Assembly (NCBI GenBank): GCA_023399635.1
Contig: JAEWOP010000070.1
Location: 1 to 48,534, forward strand
Reading direction: 5' to 3'
Origin: Pseudomonadota bacterium
GTDB lineage: Bacteria > Pseudomonadota > Alphaproteobacteria > Rhizobiales > Rhizobiaceae
DNA: 48,534 nucleotides
Each line of letters begins with the position of its first letter. The stretch's first letter is position 1. The translations under genes were made by a program, and so were the position numbers. The notes under the pieces were generated by a model. The model did not search any database. It had not been told where the DNA came from and saw only the letters and a program-made list of their open reading frames with translations. Shown piece by piece: positions 14,181-21,578 of this stretch.

Positions 14181-15581
14181 ATGTTTCTGTCCGTCTTTGA
14201 CGTGTTCAAGATCGGCGTTGGGCCGTCGAGCTCCCACACGATGGGGCCGATGTCGGCGGCCGGGCGCTTTCTCAATCTCGTGGCGTCGGATGAGTGGCCG
14301 CGGCCGGTTGGAGCACAGGTGGCGCATCTGAAGGTCAGCCTGCATGGTTCGCTCGCTTATACCGGTATCGGCCACGGGACAGGACGTGCAGTCATACTGG
14401 GTCTGACCGGAGAGATGCCGCATACGGTGGATCCTGACCGGATGGACGCCGTGATCGCGGAGGTAGAGACACGAGGTCGCGTGACGCCTCCCGGACACCC
14501 CACCTATGTCTTCCAGCCCAAGGACGACCTGTTCTATGACAAGAAGCAGCCGTTGCCAGGTCACGCGAATGGAATGATCTTCGCAGCCCATGACGCTGAT
14601 GGTCGCCTGCTCCTCAAGCGTATCTACTACTCGATTGGCGGCGGCTTCGTGGTCACGGACACAGAACTGGAAGCGATGCGGCGGTCGAAGAAGGAGGATG
14701 GAGGACCACGCGTGCCGTATCCATTCGCCACGGCGAAGGAAATGCTCGCCATGGCACGCGCATCTGGTTTGACCATTGCCCAGATGAAACGTGCCAACGA
14801 AGAAACACGCAGATCGCCGTCGGAAGTGAATGCCGGACTCGATCAAATCTGGGAGGCTATGAACGGCTGCATAGACCGCGGGCTGCGTGTCGACGGGATC
14901 ATGCCGGGAGGGCTCAACGTCAGGCGACGGGCGATGGCCATCCACGAGAAGCTGAACGAGGAATGGCGCAGCAACCGCCTCAATCCGCTCCTCGCCAATG
15001 ACTGGTTGAGCGTCTATGCGATGGCGGTGAACGAGGAGAATGCCGCTGGAGGGCGGGTGGTGACTGCGCCCACCAACGGTGCCGCAGGCGTCATTCCGGC
15101 GACAATCCGGTACTTCCTCCACTTTCATGAAGACGCCACTCCCGAGGATGTTCGTGACTTTCTGCTCACTGCAGCGGCGATCGGCGGTATCATAAAGCAC
15201 AATGCCTCCATCTCCGGGGCGGAGGTTGGTTGCCAGGGGGAGGTCGGCTCGGCCTCCGCCATGGCCGCCGCGGGGCTGGCGGCGGTGATGGGCGGATCCC
15301 CGGAGCACATCGAGAATGCTGCCGAGATTGCGCTCGAGCATCACTTAGGCATGACTTGCGATCCGATCGCAGGCCTCGTCCAGGTTCCGTGTATTGAGCG
15401 CAACGCCCTTGGCGCCGTGAAGGCCGTCACCGCAGCCTCGCTCGCCATCAAGGGAGATGGCACGCATTTCGTCCCGCTCGACGCCTGCATCGAAACCATG
15501 CGTCAAACCGGCAATGACATGAGCGAGAAGTACAAGGAGACCTCCACCGGCGGCTTGGCAGTCAATGTCGTGGAATGCTGA
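14181..15581 (+). CDS. sdaA: L-serine ammonia-lyase (iron-sulfur dependent)
   Basis: Converts L-serine to pyruvate and ammonia using an oxygen-sensitive [4Fe-4S] cluster. The 466-residue single-chain enzyme starts MFLSVFDVFKIGVGPSSSHTMGPM, the signature of the beta domain, followed by the substrate loop with SLAYTGIGHGTGRAVILGL. The catalytic alpha domain includes VVTAPTNGAAGVIPATIRY and SGAEVGCQGEVGSASAMAAAGLA. It ends with HHLGMTCDPIAGLVQVPCIERNALGAVKAV, and these segments supply the cluster cysteines. The frame is open from 14124, but the ATG at 14181 fits the family and has GAGG at 14170-14173. It stands alone between the mini-gene terminator and the DUF1489 gene. Confidence 0.97.
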   Translation: MFLSVFDVFKIGVGPSSSHTMGPMSAAGRFLNLVASDEWPRPVGAQVAHLKVSLHGSLAYTGIGHGTGRAVILGLTGEMPHTVDPDRMDAVIAEVETRGRVTPPGHPTYVFQPKDDLFYDKKQPLPGHANGMIFAAHDADGRLLLKRIYYSIGGGFVVTDTELEAMRRSKKEDGGPRVPYPFATAKEMLAMARASGLTIAQMKRANEETRRSPSEVNAGLDQIWEAMNGCIDRGLRVDGIMPGGLNVRRRAMAIHEKLNEEWRSNRLNPLLANDWLSVYAMAVNEENAAGGRVVTAPTNGAAGVIPATIRYFLHFHEDATPEDVRDFLLTAAAIGGIIKHNASISGAEVGCQGEVGSASAMAAAGLAAVMGGSPEHIENAAEIALEHHLGMTCDPIAGLVQVPCIERNALGAVKAVTAASLAIKGDGTHFVPLDACIETMRQTGNDMSEKYKETSTGGLAVNVVEC

Positions 15582-15610
15582 CGCCGCCTACGTGCAAGGT
15601 ACAAGATGGT

Positions 15611-15644
15611 GGGTTGACCTGTGCCAATGTTAGAGGTTCAACCC
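15611..15644 (+). repeat. Stem-loop just before the DUF1489 start
   Basis: GGGTTGA at 15611-15617 pairs with TCAACCC at 15638-15644, extendable by CC/GG with one bulged base. It ends four bases before the DUF1489 ATG and encloses the only AGAGG ribosome-binding candidate. It could restrict translation or be a protein-binding dyad. No T run follows. Confidence 0.4.
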
Positions 15645-15648
15645 TGCC

Positions 15649-16086
15649 ATGACACTTCACATGATCAAGCTTTGCGTCGGCGCGGAATCCATTGAGGATC
15701 TCCGAAGCTGGGTTGCTGAACGTGCTCTGATGGCAATCACTGCCGGATTGGAGCCGCACTCAATCCACACGACACGGATGGTACCCAAGCGGACGGAAGA
15801 ACTTCTGGACGAGGGCTCGCTTTATTGGGTCATCAAGGGCCAGGTGCTTGCTCGCCAGAAGCTCCTGGACATCCGATGCGTGACCGGTGGTGATGGCATT
15901 CAGCGCTGCGAGCTGGTGCTTGGACCGGAGCTTATCGAAACTGCTCCTCAGCCCAAACGTCCGTTCCAGGGATGGCGTTATCTAAAGGCGGAGGAAGCGC
16001 CACGCGACTTGATTGGCATGGGCGACAGCGTTGCCGCCATGCCTGAGGATCTGAGGCGCGAGCTTGCCGAGCTTGGTCTCTTATAA
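15649..16086 (+). CDS. DUF1489 family protein
   Basis: A 145-residue cytosolic protein of the DUF1489 family, widespread in Alphaproteobacteria and of unknown function. Characteristic segments are the start MTLHMIKLCVGAESIEDLRSW, HTTRMVPKRTEELLDEGSLYWVIKG, the RQKLLDIR stretch, CELVLGPELIETAPQPKRPFQGWRYL and the C-terminal DLRRELAELGLL. The length is normal for the family. It follows sdaA by 67 bases, and a stem-loop lies just before the ATG. It converges with the small unknown gene on the minus strand, 10 bases away. Confidence 0.93.
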   Translation: MTLHMIKLCVGAESIEDLRSWVAERALMAITAGLEPHSIHTTRMVPKRTEELLDEGSLYWVIKGQVLARQKLLDIRCVTGGDGIQRCELVLGPELIETAPQPKRPFQGWRYLKAEEAPRDLIGMGDSVAAMPEDLRRELAELGLL

Positions 16087-16096
16087 GCCGACGCCT

Positions 16097-16369
16097 TTAC
16101 CCAAGTTTCAGTCGCACGGGCAGGCGACCTGCTTGACCGCTTACATGGAGATGGACCTGCGTCTCCGGCTGTGACTGGCGCCAGGCCCGTGCGCCATGGC
16201 TGAGCAGGAGTGCAACCAGATCACGGGTGCGGCCTCGGGACTTCGATAAGCCCGCACCAGCCAGCCGCATAGCGGCTTCGTGAATCGGATGGAGCGCAAC
16301 GCCTTTCGCAGTACGCTTGACACCAGACGCGAACGGCATGTTCGCGGTGTTCTCAAATACGGTCATCAT
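16097..16369 (-). CDS. Small unknown protein, 90 residues
   Basis: A 90-residue basic protein that I do not recognise. It has no membrane segment or signal peptide. The middle (HPIHEAAMRLAGAGLSKSRGRTRDLVALLLSHGARAWRQ) looks like two amphipathic helices rich in Arg and Ala. The last 20 residues could form a beta hairpin (VHLHVSGQAGRLPVRLKLG). A GAGG ribosome-binding site stands a few bases before the tandem ATGATG start. It converges with the DUF1489 gene and lies downstream of dac. It is supported by its start signal and open frame, but could be a chance frame. Confidence 0.5.
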   Translation of the reverse strand: MMTVFENTANMPFASGVKRTAKGVALHPIHEAAMRLAGAGLSKSRGRTRDLVALLLSHGARAWRQSQPETQVHLHVSGQAGRLPVRLKLG

Positions 16370-16426
16370 TAGCCTCGTAAACGCAATACAGTCGAGGTTT
16401 AGCTGGGGCCTTTACTCACCCCTGAC

Positions 16427-16451
16427 ATGTGGCACGGATTAGGTGCCACAT
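16427..16451. repeat. Nine-base-pair hairpin downstream of dac
   Basis: ATGTGGCAC at 16427-16435 pairs perfectly with GTGCCACAT at 16443-16451 around a seven-base loop. It lies between the dac stop and the small unknown gene, both on the minus strand. No T run follows on the minus strand, so it is either a weak terminator, an mRNA-stabilising hairpin or an operator. Confidence 0.5.
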
Positions 16452-16482
16452 ATCATGTTGTTACAGCAAAGGCAGGAACCGC

Positions 16483-17913
16483 CTATTGCTGAGCGGCCCA
16501 GCAACCAATGCCCTGCTTCTTCAGCGCATTGCAGGTGTTGACTGCGGCCTTCTGATCCTGGAAGCCGCCAAACCGGGCGCGGTAGAGCTGCTCGCCATTG
16601 GCATTGACGGCCACAGTGAAAGGTTTGGCGGTACGCAATACCTTGCCGCCTTTATCCTGCGCCTTTTGCAGGAGTTGATCAGCCAGTTTCTGGTTGGGTG
16701 ACACGCCGACCTGGATTACCCATCCGGATATGGAGGAGGCCGGGATACTGGATGCTGTCGAAGCTGTTGTGATGGTATCCATCTCGTCGGTGCTGGCATC
16801 GCCCTGCTCCGTTGGGACGTATTCCGGCGCAGGTGTGGGTGCAGCAGCAGTCGCCAAGGCCTTCAAAGCTGCAGCCGGTCGCTTTTCGGCCGGCGCATAT
16901 GCCGCGGCAACCTGCTGTTCTTCGTAACGAACCTGCGGCACCGGCCCGCTATTGGGCAGATCGAAGGCCGCAAGCCGATCTGCGGCAGCCATCGCATTGC
17001 CGACCGGTGCGGACGGTGTCTCGGCGATCAAAGCACTCTTGCCGCCACGAGATGCCTTCGGGAAATACTCTGCAACCAACTTACGCATCTGCGCGTCGCG
17101 GCTCGCACCAGTGCGTCCACCAATGACCACACCCACGATGGACCGTCCATCACGCTGGGCTGAGGTCACGAGATTGTAACCAGATGCATTGATGTAACCG
17201 GTCTTGATGCCGTCAACGCCGTCAACGGAGCCGAGCAGCCGGTTGTGGTTTCCGATCCGCTGCTTGCCGAATTGGAAGCTGCGGGTGGAGAAATAACCGT
17301 AATACTGCGGAAAGTGCTGGCGCAACGCCATGCCAAGGCGAGCCTGATCGCGCGCTGTGGTCATCTGCGCCGTATTGGGCAGACCATGTGCGTTGCGATA
17401 GGTCGTGCGGGTCATGCCAAGCGCACGGGCCTTGTTGGTCATCATCTGAGCGAAACGAGCTTCCGAGCCGCCGACAAATTCGCCAAGTGCCGTGGCGATA
17501 TCATTCGCGGAGCGCGTCACCAAAGCCTTGATCGCCTGATCCACGGTCACCGATCCGCCAGCCCGAACTCCGAGCTTCGAAGGGGGCTCCTTCGCTGCAT
17601 TTGCCGAAATAGGAACCTTGGAGTCCAGCCGGATGCGCCCGGCCTCTAGCGCCTCAAAGGTCATGTAGAGGGTCATCATCTTCGTCAGCGATGCGGGATA
17701 ACGCAGGCCATCCGGGTCATCGCTGTAGAGCACCTTGCCCGTATTTGCGTCAACGACGATGCCCGCGTATTTCGGGGCGGCCTGCGCAGGCTCAGCGGCG
17801 ATGCCTATCAAAGCGATGATGGCTGCGAAAAAACCGAGAACAAGACCTGATGCCTTGCCAGCCCGAATGGGGAGGGAGGTGGAAGAGATTGCTTTCGACA
17901 CTGCCGCACTCAT
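16483..17913 (-). CDS. D-alanyl-D-alanine carboxypeptidase with SPOR domain
   Basis: A 476-residue periplasmic penicillin-binding protein of the DacA (PBP5/6) class that trims the terminal D-Ala of peptidoglycan pentapeptides. The N-terminal signal/anchor segment (VLGFFAAIIALIGIAAEPAQA) spans about 25-45. The catalytic motifs are SLTK (nucleophile Ser near residue 75), SAN (near 135) and KTG in VDGIKTGYINASG. After a proline/alanine-rich linker of about 90 residues comes a C-terminal SPOR domain (WVIQVGVSPNQKLADQLLQKAQ to IGCWAAQQ). SPOR domains bind denuded glycan strands at the division septum, suggesting a role at division sites. The ribosome-binding site is weak. The gene is alone on its strand, with terminators upstream. 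Confidence 0.95.
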   Translation of the reverse strand: MSAAVSKAISSTSLPIRAGKASGLVLGFFAAIIALIGIAAEPAQAAPKYAGIVVDANTGKVLYSDDPDGLRYPASLTKMMTLYMTFEALEAGRIRLDSKVPISANAAKEPPSKLGVRAGGSVTVDQAIKALVTRSANDIATALGEFVGGSEARFAQMMTNKARALGMTRTTYRNAHGLPNTAQMTTARDQARLGMALRQHFPQYYGYFSTRSFQFGKQRIGNHNRLLGSVDGVDGIKTGYINASGYNLVTSAQRDGRSIVGVVIGGRTGASRDAQMRKLVAEYFPKASRGGKSALIAETPSAPVGNAMAAADRLAAFDLPNSGPVPQVRYEEQQVAAAYAPAEKRPAAALKALATAAAPTPAPEYVPTEQGDASTDEMDTITTASTASSIPASSISGWVIQVGVSPNQKLADQLLQKAQDKGGKVLRTAKPFTVAVNANGEQLYRARFGGFQDQKAAVNTCNALKKQGIGCWAAQQ

Positions 17914-18123
17914 CGTTTACATGACTGATTTACCTTCGGGACGTGCCCCCGCCACGACCGTTACGGACGAACCTAGGTCAACAGCGTTACCAAGAGGTTT
18001 ATGGTGTCCAGCAAGCTTCCAGAATCTCCGGCATTTGATTCAAACGCGGAGTTCGTCCCAAGGTCACCTGATGGCTGCGGGCTGAGAAAGGCGCCAAAGG
18101 CGGCATCAATATGTTGAATGGCT

Positions 18124-18164
18124 AAAAAAGGAGTGGAGCGATAGAGATTTGCATCTCTCCCTCC
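18124..18164 (-). terminator. Second minus-strand terminator-like hairpin
   Basis: On the minus strand an imperfect GGAG/CTCC stem, containing an inner AGAGAT/ATCTCT hairpin at 18143-18158, is followed directly by six T (18124-18129). It lies beyond the first terminator of the peptidase gene and may be a backup terminator. Confidence 0.45.
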
Positions 18165-18206
18165 GCGAGAACTTGGTTCTCACGCCGTGATCACGCGTAA
18201 GTGGCG

Positions 18207-18238
18207 CAAAATACAAACGCCGGCCACTTCGGGCCGGC
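18207..18238 (-). terminator. Terminator of the BTLCP peptidase gene
   Basis: GCCGGCC at 18219-18225 pairs with GGCCGGC at 18232-18238 around the loop ACTTCG. On the minus strand the stem is followed by GTTTGTATTTT. It lies 25 bases after the peptidase stop codon. Confidence 0.75.
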
Positions 18239-18263
18239 GCCGTGTCTGCCACTTCTTGAGGTT

Positions 18264-18875
18264 CTATTGACCGACGCTACCCACGGCCATGGACGCGCGA
18301 CCGTCCTGCAGCTTTACCCAGCGTCCTGCGTGTTCGCTCGCCTGACGCTTCAGGAACGTGTAGTTCGTGTCAGACCACAGCAATACCTGGTCACGCATGT
18401 TGTCCAGGATGAAGTCGCCGCGATCAGTGCGGACAGTGAGGACGGCGTGGCCTTCACCGTTCGGCTGCAGCACCACGGTGATCAAAAGATCAGACGGATC
18501 GAAGCCCTTCGCCACCAGCATCTTACGCTTCAGCAGCACGAAGTCTTCGCAGTCGCCGACGCTCCGCGGATAGGCCCAGCGCTCCTCGACACCAAAGATC
18601 TCCTGGTCAGTCATTGGCTCGATCGAGCTGTTTACGGTGTAGTTGATGTCGAGGATCGTGCGCCACTTGTCCTCTGTCAGCACGACGGGGGCGGAACCTT
18701 GGGATGCAGCCTGGCATTCGCTGGTGTAGATGCGGCAGAACTCGTAGTGACCGATAGGCGGACTGGCCTTGCCGATCACCTGCATGGTAGCCGGCGTTGC
18801 ATGCGAGGCGCCTGGGGCAAACAGCATGAAGAAGGCGGCTGCCAGGCCTGCGCTCAATCTCTTGCGGTATGTCAT
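18264..18875 (-). CDS. Transglutaminase-like cysteine peptidase (BTLCP)
   Basis: A 203-residue exported protein of the bacterial transglutaminase-like cysteine proteinase family. A signal peptide (YRKRLSAGLAAAFFMLFAPGASHA) covers about 3-26. The catalytic triad is visible as Cys in VGDCEDFVLLKR, His in EGHAVLTVRTD and Asp in FILDNM. In other proteobacteria LapG of this family cleaves a surface adhesin under c-di-GMP control, but no LapD partner or adhesin is encoded here, so that role is not implied. The frame is open to 18932, but the ATG at 18875 has GAGGAGA upstream and begins the signal peptide. A terminator follows. Confidence 0.92.
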   Translation of the reverse strand: MTYRKRLSAGLAAAFFMLFAPGASHATPATMQVIGKASPPIGHYEFCRIYTSECQAASQGSAPVVLTEDKWRTILDINYTVNSSIEPMTDQEIFGVEERWAYPRSVGDCEDFVLLKRKMLVAKGFDPSDLLITVVLQPNGEGHAVLTVRTDRGDFILDNMRDQVLLWSDTNYTFLKRQASEHAGRWVKLQDGRASMAVGSVGQ

Positions 18876-18994
18876 GTTCTTGTCTCCTCGGTGTTGGGGA
18901 CAAGATGGCAGGAAGCCTTTGATGTGTCGCAAAAAGACGCAGTAAAAACATACGCTTAGTTGAATTGAATTTGAGGAGAATACAGATCAAATAC

Positions 18995-19021
18995 GCGTCA
19001 AAGACTATTCAAATTTGACGC
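18995..19021. repeat. Inverted repeat upstream of BTLCP peptidase gene
   Basis: GCGTCAAA at 18995-19002 and TTTGACGC at 19014-19021 form an eight-base dyad with an 11-base AT-rich spacer. It lies about 120-145 bases upstream of the peptidase start and could be an operator. Confidence 0.45.
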
Positions 19022-19041
19022 AAAGTTTCTTCAACCTTGCC

Positions 19042-19080
19042 AAAAAAGCCGAGCGTCGCGCTAAGAGATAAATGCGCGAC
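19042..19080 (-). terminator. Orphan minus-strand terminator
   Basis: GTCGCGC at 19055-19061 pairs with GCGCGAC at 19074-19080 around a 12-base AT-rich loop. On the minus strand the stem is followed, after a short GC stretch that can extend it, by six T at 19042-19047. No protein gene ends here, because the PilZ gene has its own terminator 300 bases upstream. It may end a small RNA. Confidence 0.55.
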
Positions 19081-19376
19081 GGCAGCCGAATCGTCCGACG
19101 GTGCAGGGGATCCAAAAGACGAAAGTTAACGGGGGCAACGCGAGGACGATCGTTTAACCGGGTCTGAGCGGTCTTGAACGGTTGCTTGCGAAAGGTGAAG
19201 GTGGCTCGAAAGCGCTCTTGCGACACGTCATAAACGTGCTTGCGGAGGCGCATGAGAAGAAAAAATGCTTGAAAAAATCGCGCGAAATTCTGGAGGCACT
19301 TCTTCAGTCTGTGCCGATTTGGGCCACGTCGGTGGTGCGCAGGGCACGGTACACCAGCCTAAAAACTTCACAACGC

Positions 19377-19403
19377 AAAAGGGAGCGGCCTCTGACCGCT
19401 CCC
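19377..19403 (-). terminator. Terminator of the PilZ gene
   Basis: GGGAGCGG at 19381-19388 pairs with CCGCTCCC at 19396-19403 around a seven-base loop. On the minus strand the stem runs into TTTTGCG. It lies 26 bases after the PilZ stop codon. Confidence 0.8.
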
Positions 19404-19429
19404 TTGATCGTAAGATGAAATGCGTTTGG

Positions 19430-20050
19430 CTAGAGGAACTCCCTCAGCGTTTCCCGCGACTGAACTGTATCAAACTCCAGCGCCACACCTTCCATGAAGT
19501 GACGCACCACCTTACCGCGCATGTTGCCCAATCGAAGGACGGTACCCAGCGGCGGCCGGATGTCGATATCTATGGCCGCGCCGGAAAGTGAAAGATCCAT
19601 CAAGCGGCAGGTATATCGACGGCCGTCTTCCAGAACGATTTCCGTGTTTATCTGTCGCGGCGTTAGTCGGTCGTGGCGGCGATCTTCCGGCAGGCCCAGT
19701 TCGTGCTTGTTGGCGAGCCACGTCAGTTGAGCAGCGAGCTTTTCCCGCTTTCGGTCGGTGGCCTGCAGGATCATGGTGAAGCCGGAGGACGTCAGTTCGG
19801 TGACGGTTCCTTCCAGGCGTCCCAGATTGTCCATGTAGGCAATGACGCGCTCGTTGACCCGCGGACGCGCCATGCACAGGAATTCCACTTCACCGGGTGA
19901 CATTTCCAGTGCCGTGCAGGGATATTCCTCGAAGTCAGCCAGCATCAATCGGCCGCTCAAGTTGACGGATACGCGCTGAAATGCACGGGTCGCGGCCCCA
20001 GAATTCCGGGCGGCACTTTGAGGCGACTGGAACGAGTACATCGAAGGCAT
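19430..20050 (-). CDS. PilZ-domain protein, two PilZ-like modules
   Basis: A 206-residue cytosolic protein with two PilZ-like modules. The first (about 25-105) begins RAFQRVSVNLSGRLML. The second (about 120-200) has EDRRHDRLTPR, the MDLSLSGAAIDI motif of the (D/N)xSxxG type, and GKVVRHFMEGVALEF. PilZ domains bind cyclic di-GMP through an arginine-rich N-terminal motif and the DxSxxG turn. The second module keeps these and the first lacks a clear DxSxxG. It probably couples c-di-GMP to motility or surface polysaccharide output. An ATG at 20041, three codons inside, is an alternative start. A terminator follows. Confidence 0.9.
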   Translation of the reverse strand: MPSMYSFQSPQSAARNSGAATRAFQRVSVNLSGRLMLADFEEYPCTALEMSPGEVEFLCMARPRVNERVIAYMDNLGRLEGTVTELTSSGFTMILQATDRKREKLAAQLTWLANKHELGLPEDRRHDRLTPRQINTEIVLEDGRRYTCRLMDLSLSGAAIDIDIRPPLGTVLRLGNMRGKVVRHFMEGVALEFDTVQSRETLREFL

Positions 20051-20241
20051 TTCCTGTCCGCAATTACCTCAAGCCTACAGGAGCCGAGTTAACATTCGGT
20101 GTTCCAGACACTGCGGATTATCTCTAGGTGCCGCGCGAAATTCCCGCCGCGGGTATTCTAAGTCCGATCGCTGGATCTTAACGCGCTATTCCCATCGTGC
20201 GGGGGCACCTATATGCGGTAGGAATGGACGAAGGAGCAGGA

Positions 20242-21027
20242 ATGGAACAGCAGCGGGATGCGGTGCGGGGAGAGCAGGTGCCGGAGGTCGTCGCTCATGA
20301 TCACGCTGAAAGCGGTCCGCCGCGGCAGCCGATCTTCAACCTGCCGACCGTTCTGACCCTGACCGTTGTCCTGATTGTCGCCGTTTATGCTGTCGAGACG
20401 CTGCTGCTGGGGCCGGAAGGGCGAAGCGCGGTGCTTTTCCATCTAGCCTTCACGCCGCTTCGTTACGTCTACCCTCTGGCGGAGCAGGGGCTGGAGTGGC
20501 TCTGGACCCCGGTCACCTATTCGTTCCTTCACGGTGGCGTAGAGCACATTCTGTTCAACACGCTGTGGCTGCTCGCCTTCGGGACGCCGGTGGTCAGGCG
20601 CATCGGAGCGCTTCGCTATGTCATCTTCTGGGCCTTGTCCGCAGCGGCAGCAGCTTTCTTCCATGCGGGGCTTCATTGGGGCGACCAGACGATCCTGATC
20701 GGGGCCTCCGGCGTCGTTTCAGCGTTGATGGGCGCGGCATGCCGCTTTGCCTTCCCCGAACGCGGCGGCTTGAACCGGCTCTATGGGCATCTGTACCCGC
20801 GCCAGTCGATTCTGGGCTCCTTCCGGTACAGGACTGTGGCCGTCTTCACCGGCCTTTGGTTCGTCGGCAACCTGCTGATTGCCGTCGGCCTGCCGCTGGT
20901 CGGGGGCAGCGATGGTGCGATTGCCTGGGACGCCCATATCGGCGGCTTCCTCTTCGGGTTCCTGATATTCGGCTTGTTTGATCCGCTGCCCGCTCGGAAC
21001 AGCCAGAAGGAACAGCCCCTCGATTAG
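20242..21027 (+). CDS. Rhomboid-family intramembrane serine protease
   Basis: A 261-residue integral membrane protein of the rhomboid family, which cleaves substrates inside the membrane with a Ser-His dyad. After an approximately 30-residue cytosolic lead there are about six membrane segments. HGGVEHILFNTLWLLAFG is the conserved second-helix region with His and Asn. The nucleophile is the serine of GASGVVSALMGA, and the general-base His is in WDAHIGGFLFGFL. The frame is open from a GTG at 20197 and an ATG at 20224, but AAGGAG at 20231-20236 supports the ATG at 20242. A CBS protein gene follows after about 100 bases. The substrate is unknown. Confidence 0.93.
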   Translation: MEQQRDAVRGEQVPEVVAHDHAESGPPRQPIFNLPTVLTLTVVLIVAVYAVETLLLGPEGRSAVLFHLAFTPLRYVYPLAEQGLEWLWTPVTYSFLHGGVEHILFNTLWLLAFGTPVVRRIGALRYVIFWALSAAAAAFFHAGLHWGDQTILIGASGVVSALMGAACRFAFPERGGLNRLYGHLYPRQSILGSFRYRTVAVFTGLWFVGNLLIAVGLPLVGGSDGAIAWDAHIGGFLFGFLIFGLFDPLPARNSQKEQPLD

Positions 21028-21125
21028 CGTCTTGCAAAGACGCTGCCTCCGGAGCACGATCACACGTGGTTGCGGCGTTGGGAGAAGCCTGCATCCAGAA
21101 GCAAGCGCTTTTTGAGGAGAAGGCC

Positions 21126-21560
21126 ATGTCGATTACTGTGAAACACCTGCTGGATGCCAAGGGTCGCGAGGTTGTTGTGGTCGCGCCGGAGCGGAGCCTG
21201 CTGGAAGTGGCCGGCGTCCTGCATGAGAAGCGAATCGGCGGCGTCGTTGTTGCCGGTGCCGATGGACGCATCGCGGGAATCTTCACGGAGCGCGACTTTG
21301 TCCGCGCGGTGGCCGACAAGGGCGCCGATGTGTTGGAAGAGCCGGTGTCTTCAGTGATGACAGTCAACGTCCAGAAGTGCCGGGAGGACACCTCTGTCAA
21401 CCAACTGATGGAAATGATGAGTTCGGGGCGTTTCCGCCACGTACCGGTTGAGGAGGGCGGCCAGCTCGTCGGGATCATCTCGATCGGCGACGTGGTCAAG
21501 TCCCGTATTCGGGAGGTCGAACTCGAGGCGGAACAGATCAAAGCCTATATCGCGGGCTGA
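21126..21560 (+). CDS. Two-CBS-domain protein
   Basis: A 144-residue cytosolic protein made only of a tandem CBS pair (Bateman module). The first CBS covers roughly 5-60 (LEVAGVLHEKRIGGVVVAGADGRIAGIFTERDFVRAV) and the second about 75-132 (VNQLMEMMSSGRFRHVPVEEGGQLVGIISIGDVVKSRI). Such modules bind adenine nucleotides and regulate partners, and the stand-alone form is common in Rhizobiaceae without a known role. The frame is open from 21066, but GAGGAG at 21114-21119 supports the ATG at 21126. It converges with the patatin gene 18 bases away. Confidence 0.95.
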   Translation: MSITVKHLLDAKGREVVVVAPERSLLEVAGVLHEKRIGGVVVAGADGRIAGIFTERDFVRAVADKGADVLEEPVSSVMTVNVQKCREDTSVNQLMEMMSSGRFRHVPVEEGGQLVGIISIGDVVKSRIREVELEAEQIKAYIAG

Positions 21561-21578
21561 CGACCATAGAAGCGCTCG

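Larger units (their letters stand above)
17914..18263. other. Intergenic stretch between dac and BTLCP genes
   Basis: This 350-base stretch has no convincing gene. Its right part carries two terminators for the upstream minus-strand peptidase gene. The left part (17914-18120) should hold the dac promoter, though no clear -35/-10 pair is seen on the minus strand. A plus-strand frame of 54 codons from 17921 lacks a ribosome-binding site and is disregarded. Confidence 0.5.
18876..19429. other. Long intergenic stretch with orphan terminator
   Basis: This 554-base stretch has no convincing protein gene. Frames of 82 codons (minus, 19005-19253) and 78 codons (plus, 19182-19418) lack ribosome-binding sites and family resemblance. 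It contains the PilZ terminator, a separate minus-strand terminator at 19042-19080 and a dyad at 18995-19021. The region between the two terminators could encode a small minus-strand RNA. Confidence 0.5.

Noticed and set aside
14145..15344. Minus-strand frame of 399 codons inside sdaA
   Set aside because: Antisense shadow of serine ammonia-lyase; His/Arg-rich with no family similarity.
17921..18085. 54-codon plus-strand frame upstream of dac
   Set aside because: No ribosome-binding site, no recognisable features, and it occupies the expected dac promoter region.
19005..19253. 82-codon minus-strand frame between PilZ and BTLCP genes
   Set aside because: It would be crossed by a T6-tailed terminator at 19042-19080, has no ribosome-binding site and a biased Arg-rich composition.
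18264..20050. BTLCP peptidase and PilZ gene as a LapG/LapD-like c-di-GMP adhesin switch
   Set aside because: No LapD-type receptor or large adhesin is present, and the two genes are separated by terminators; proximity alone is not enough.
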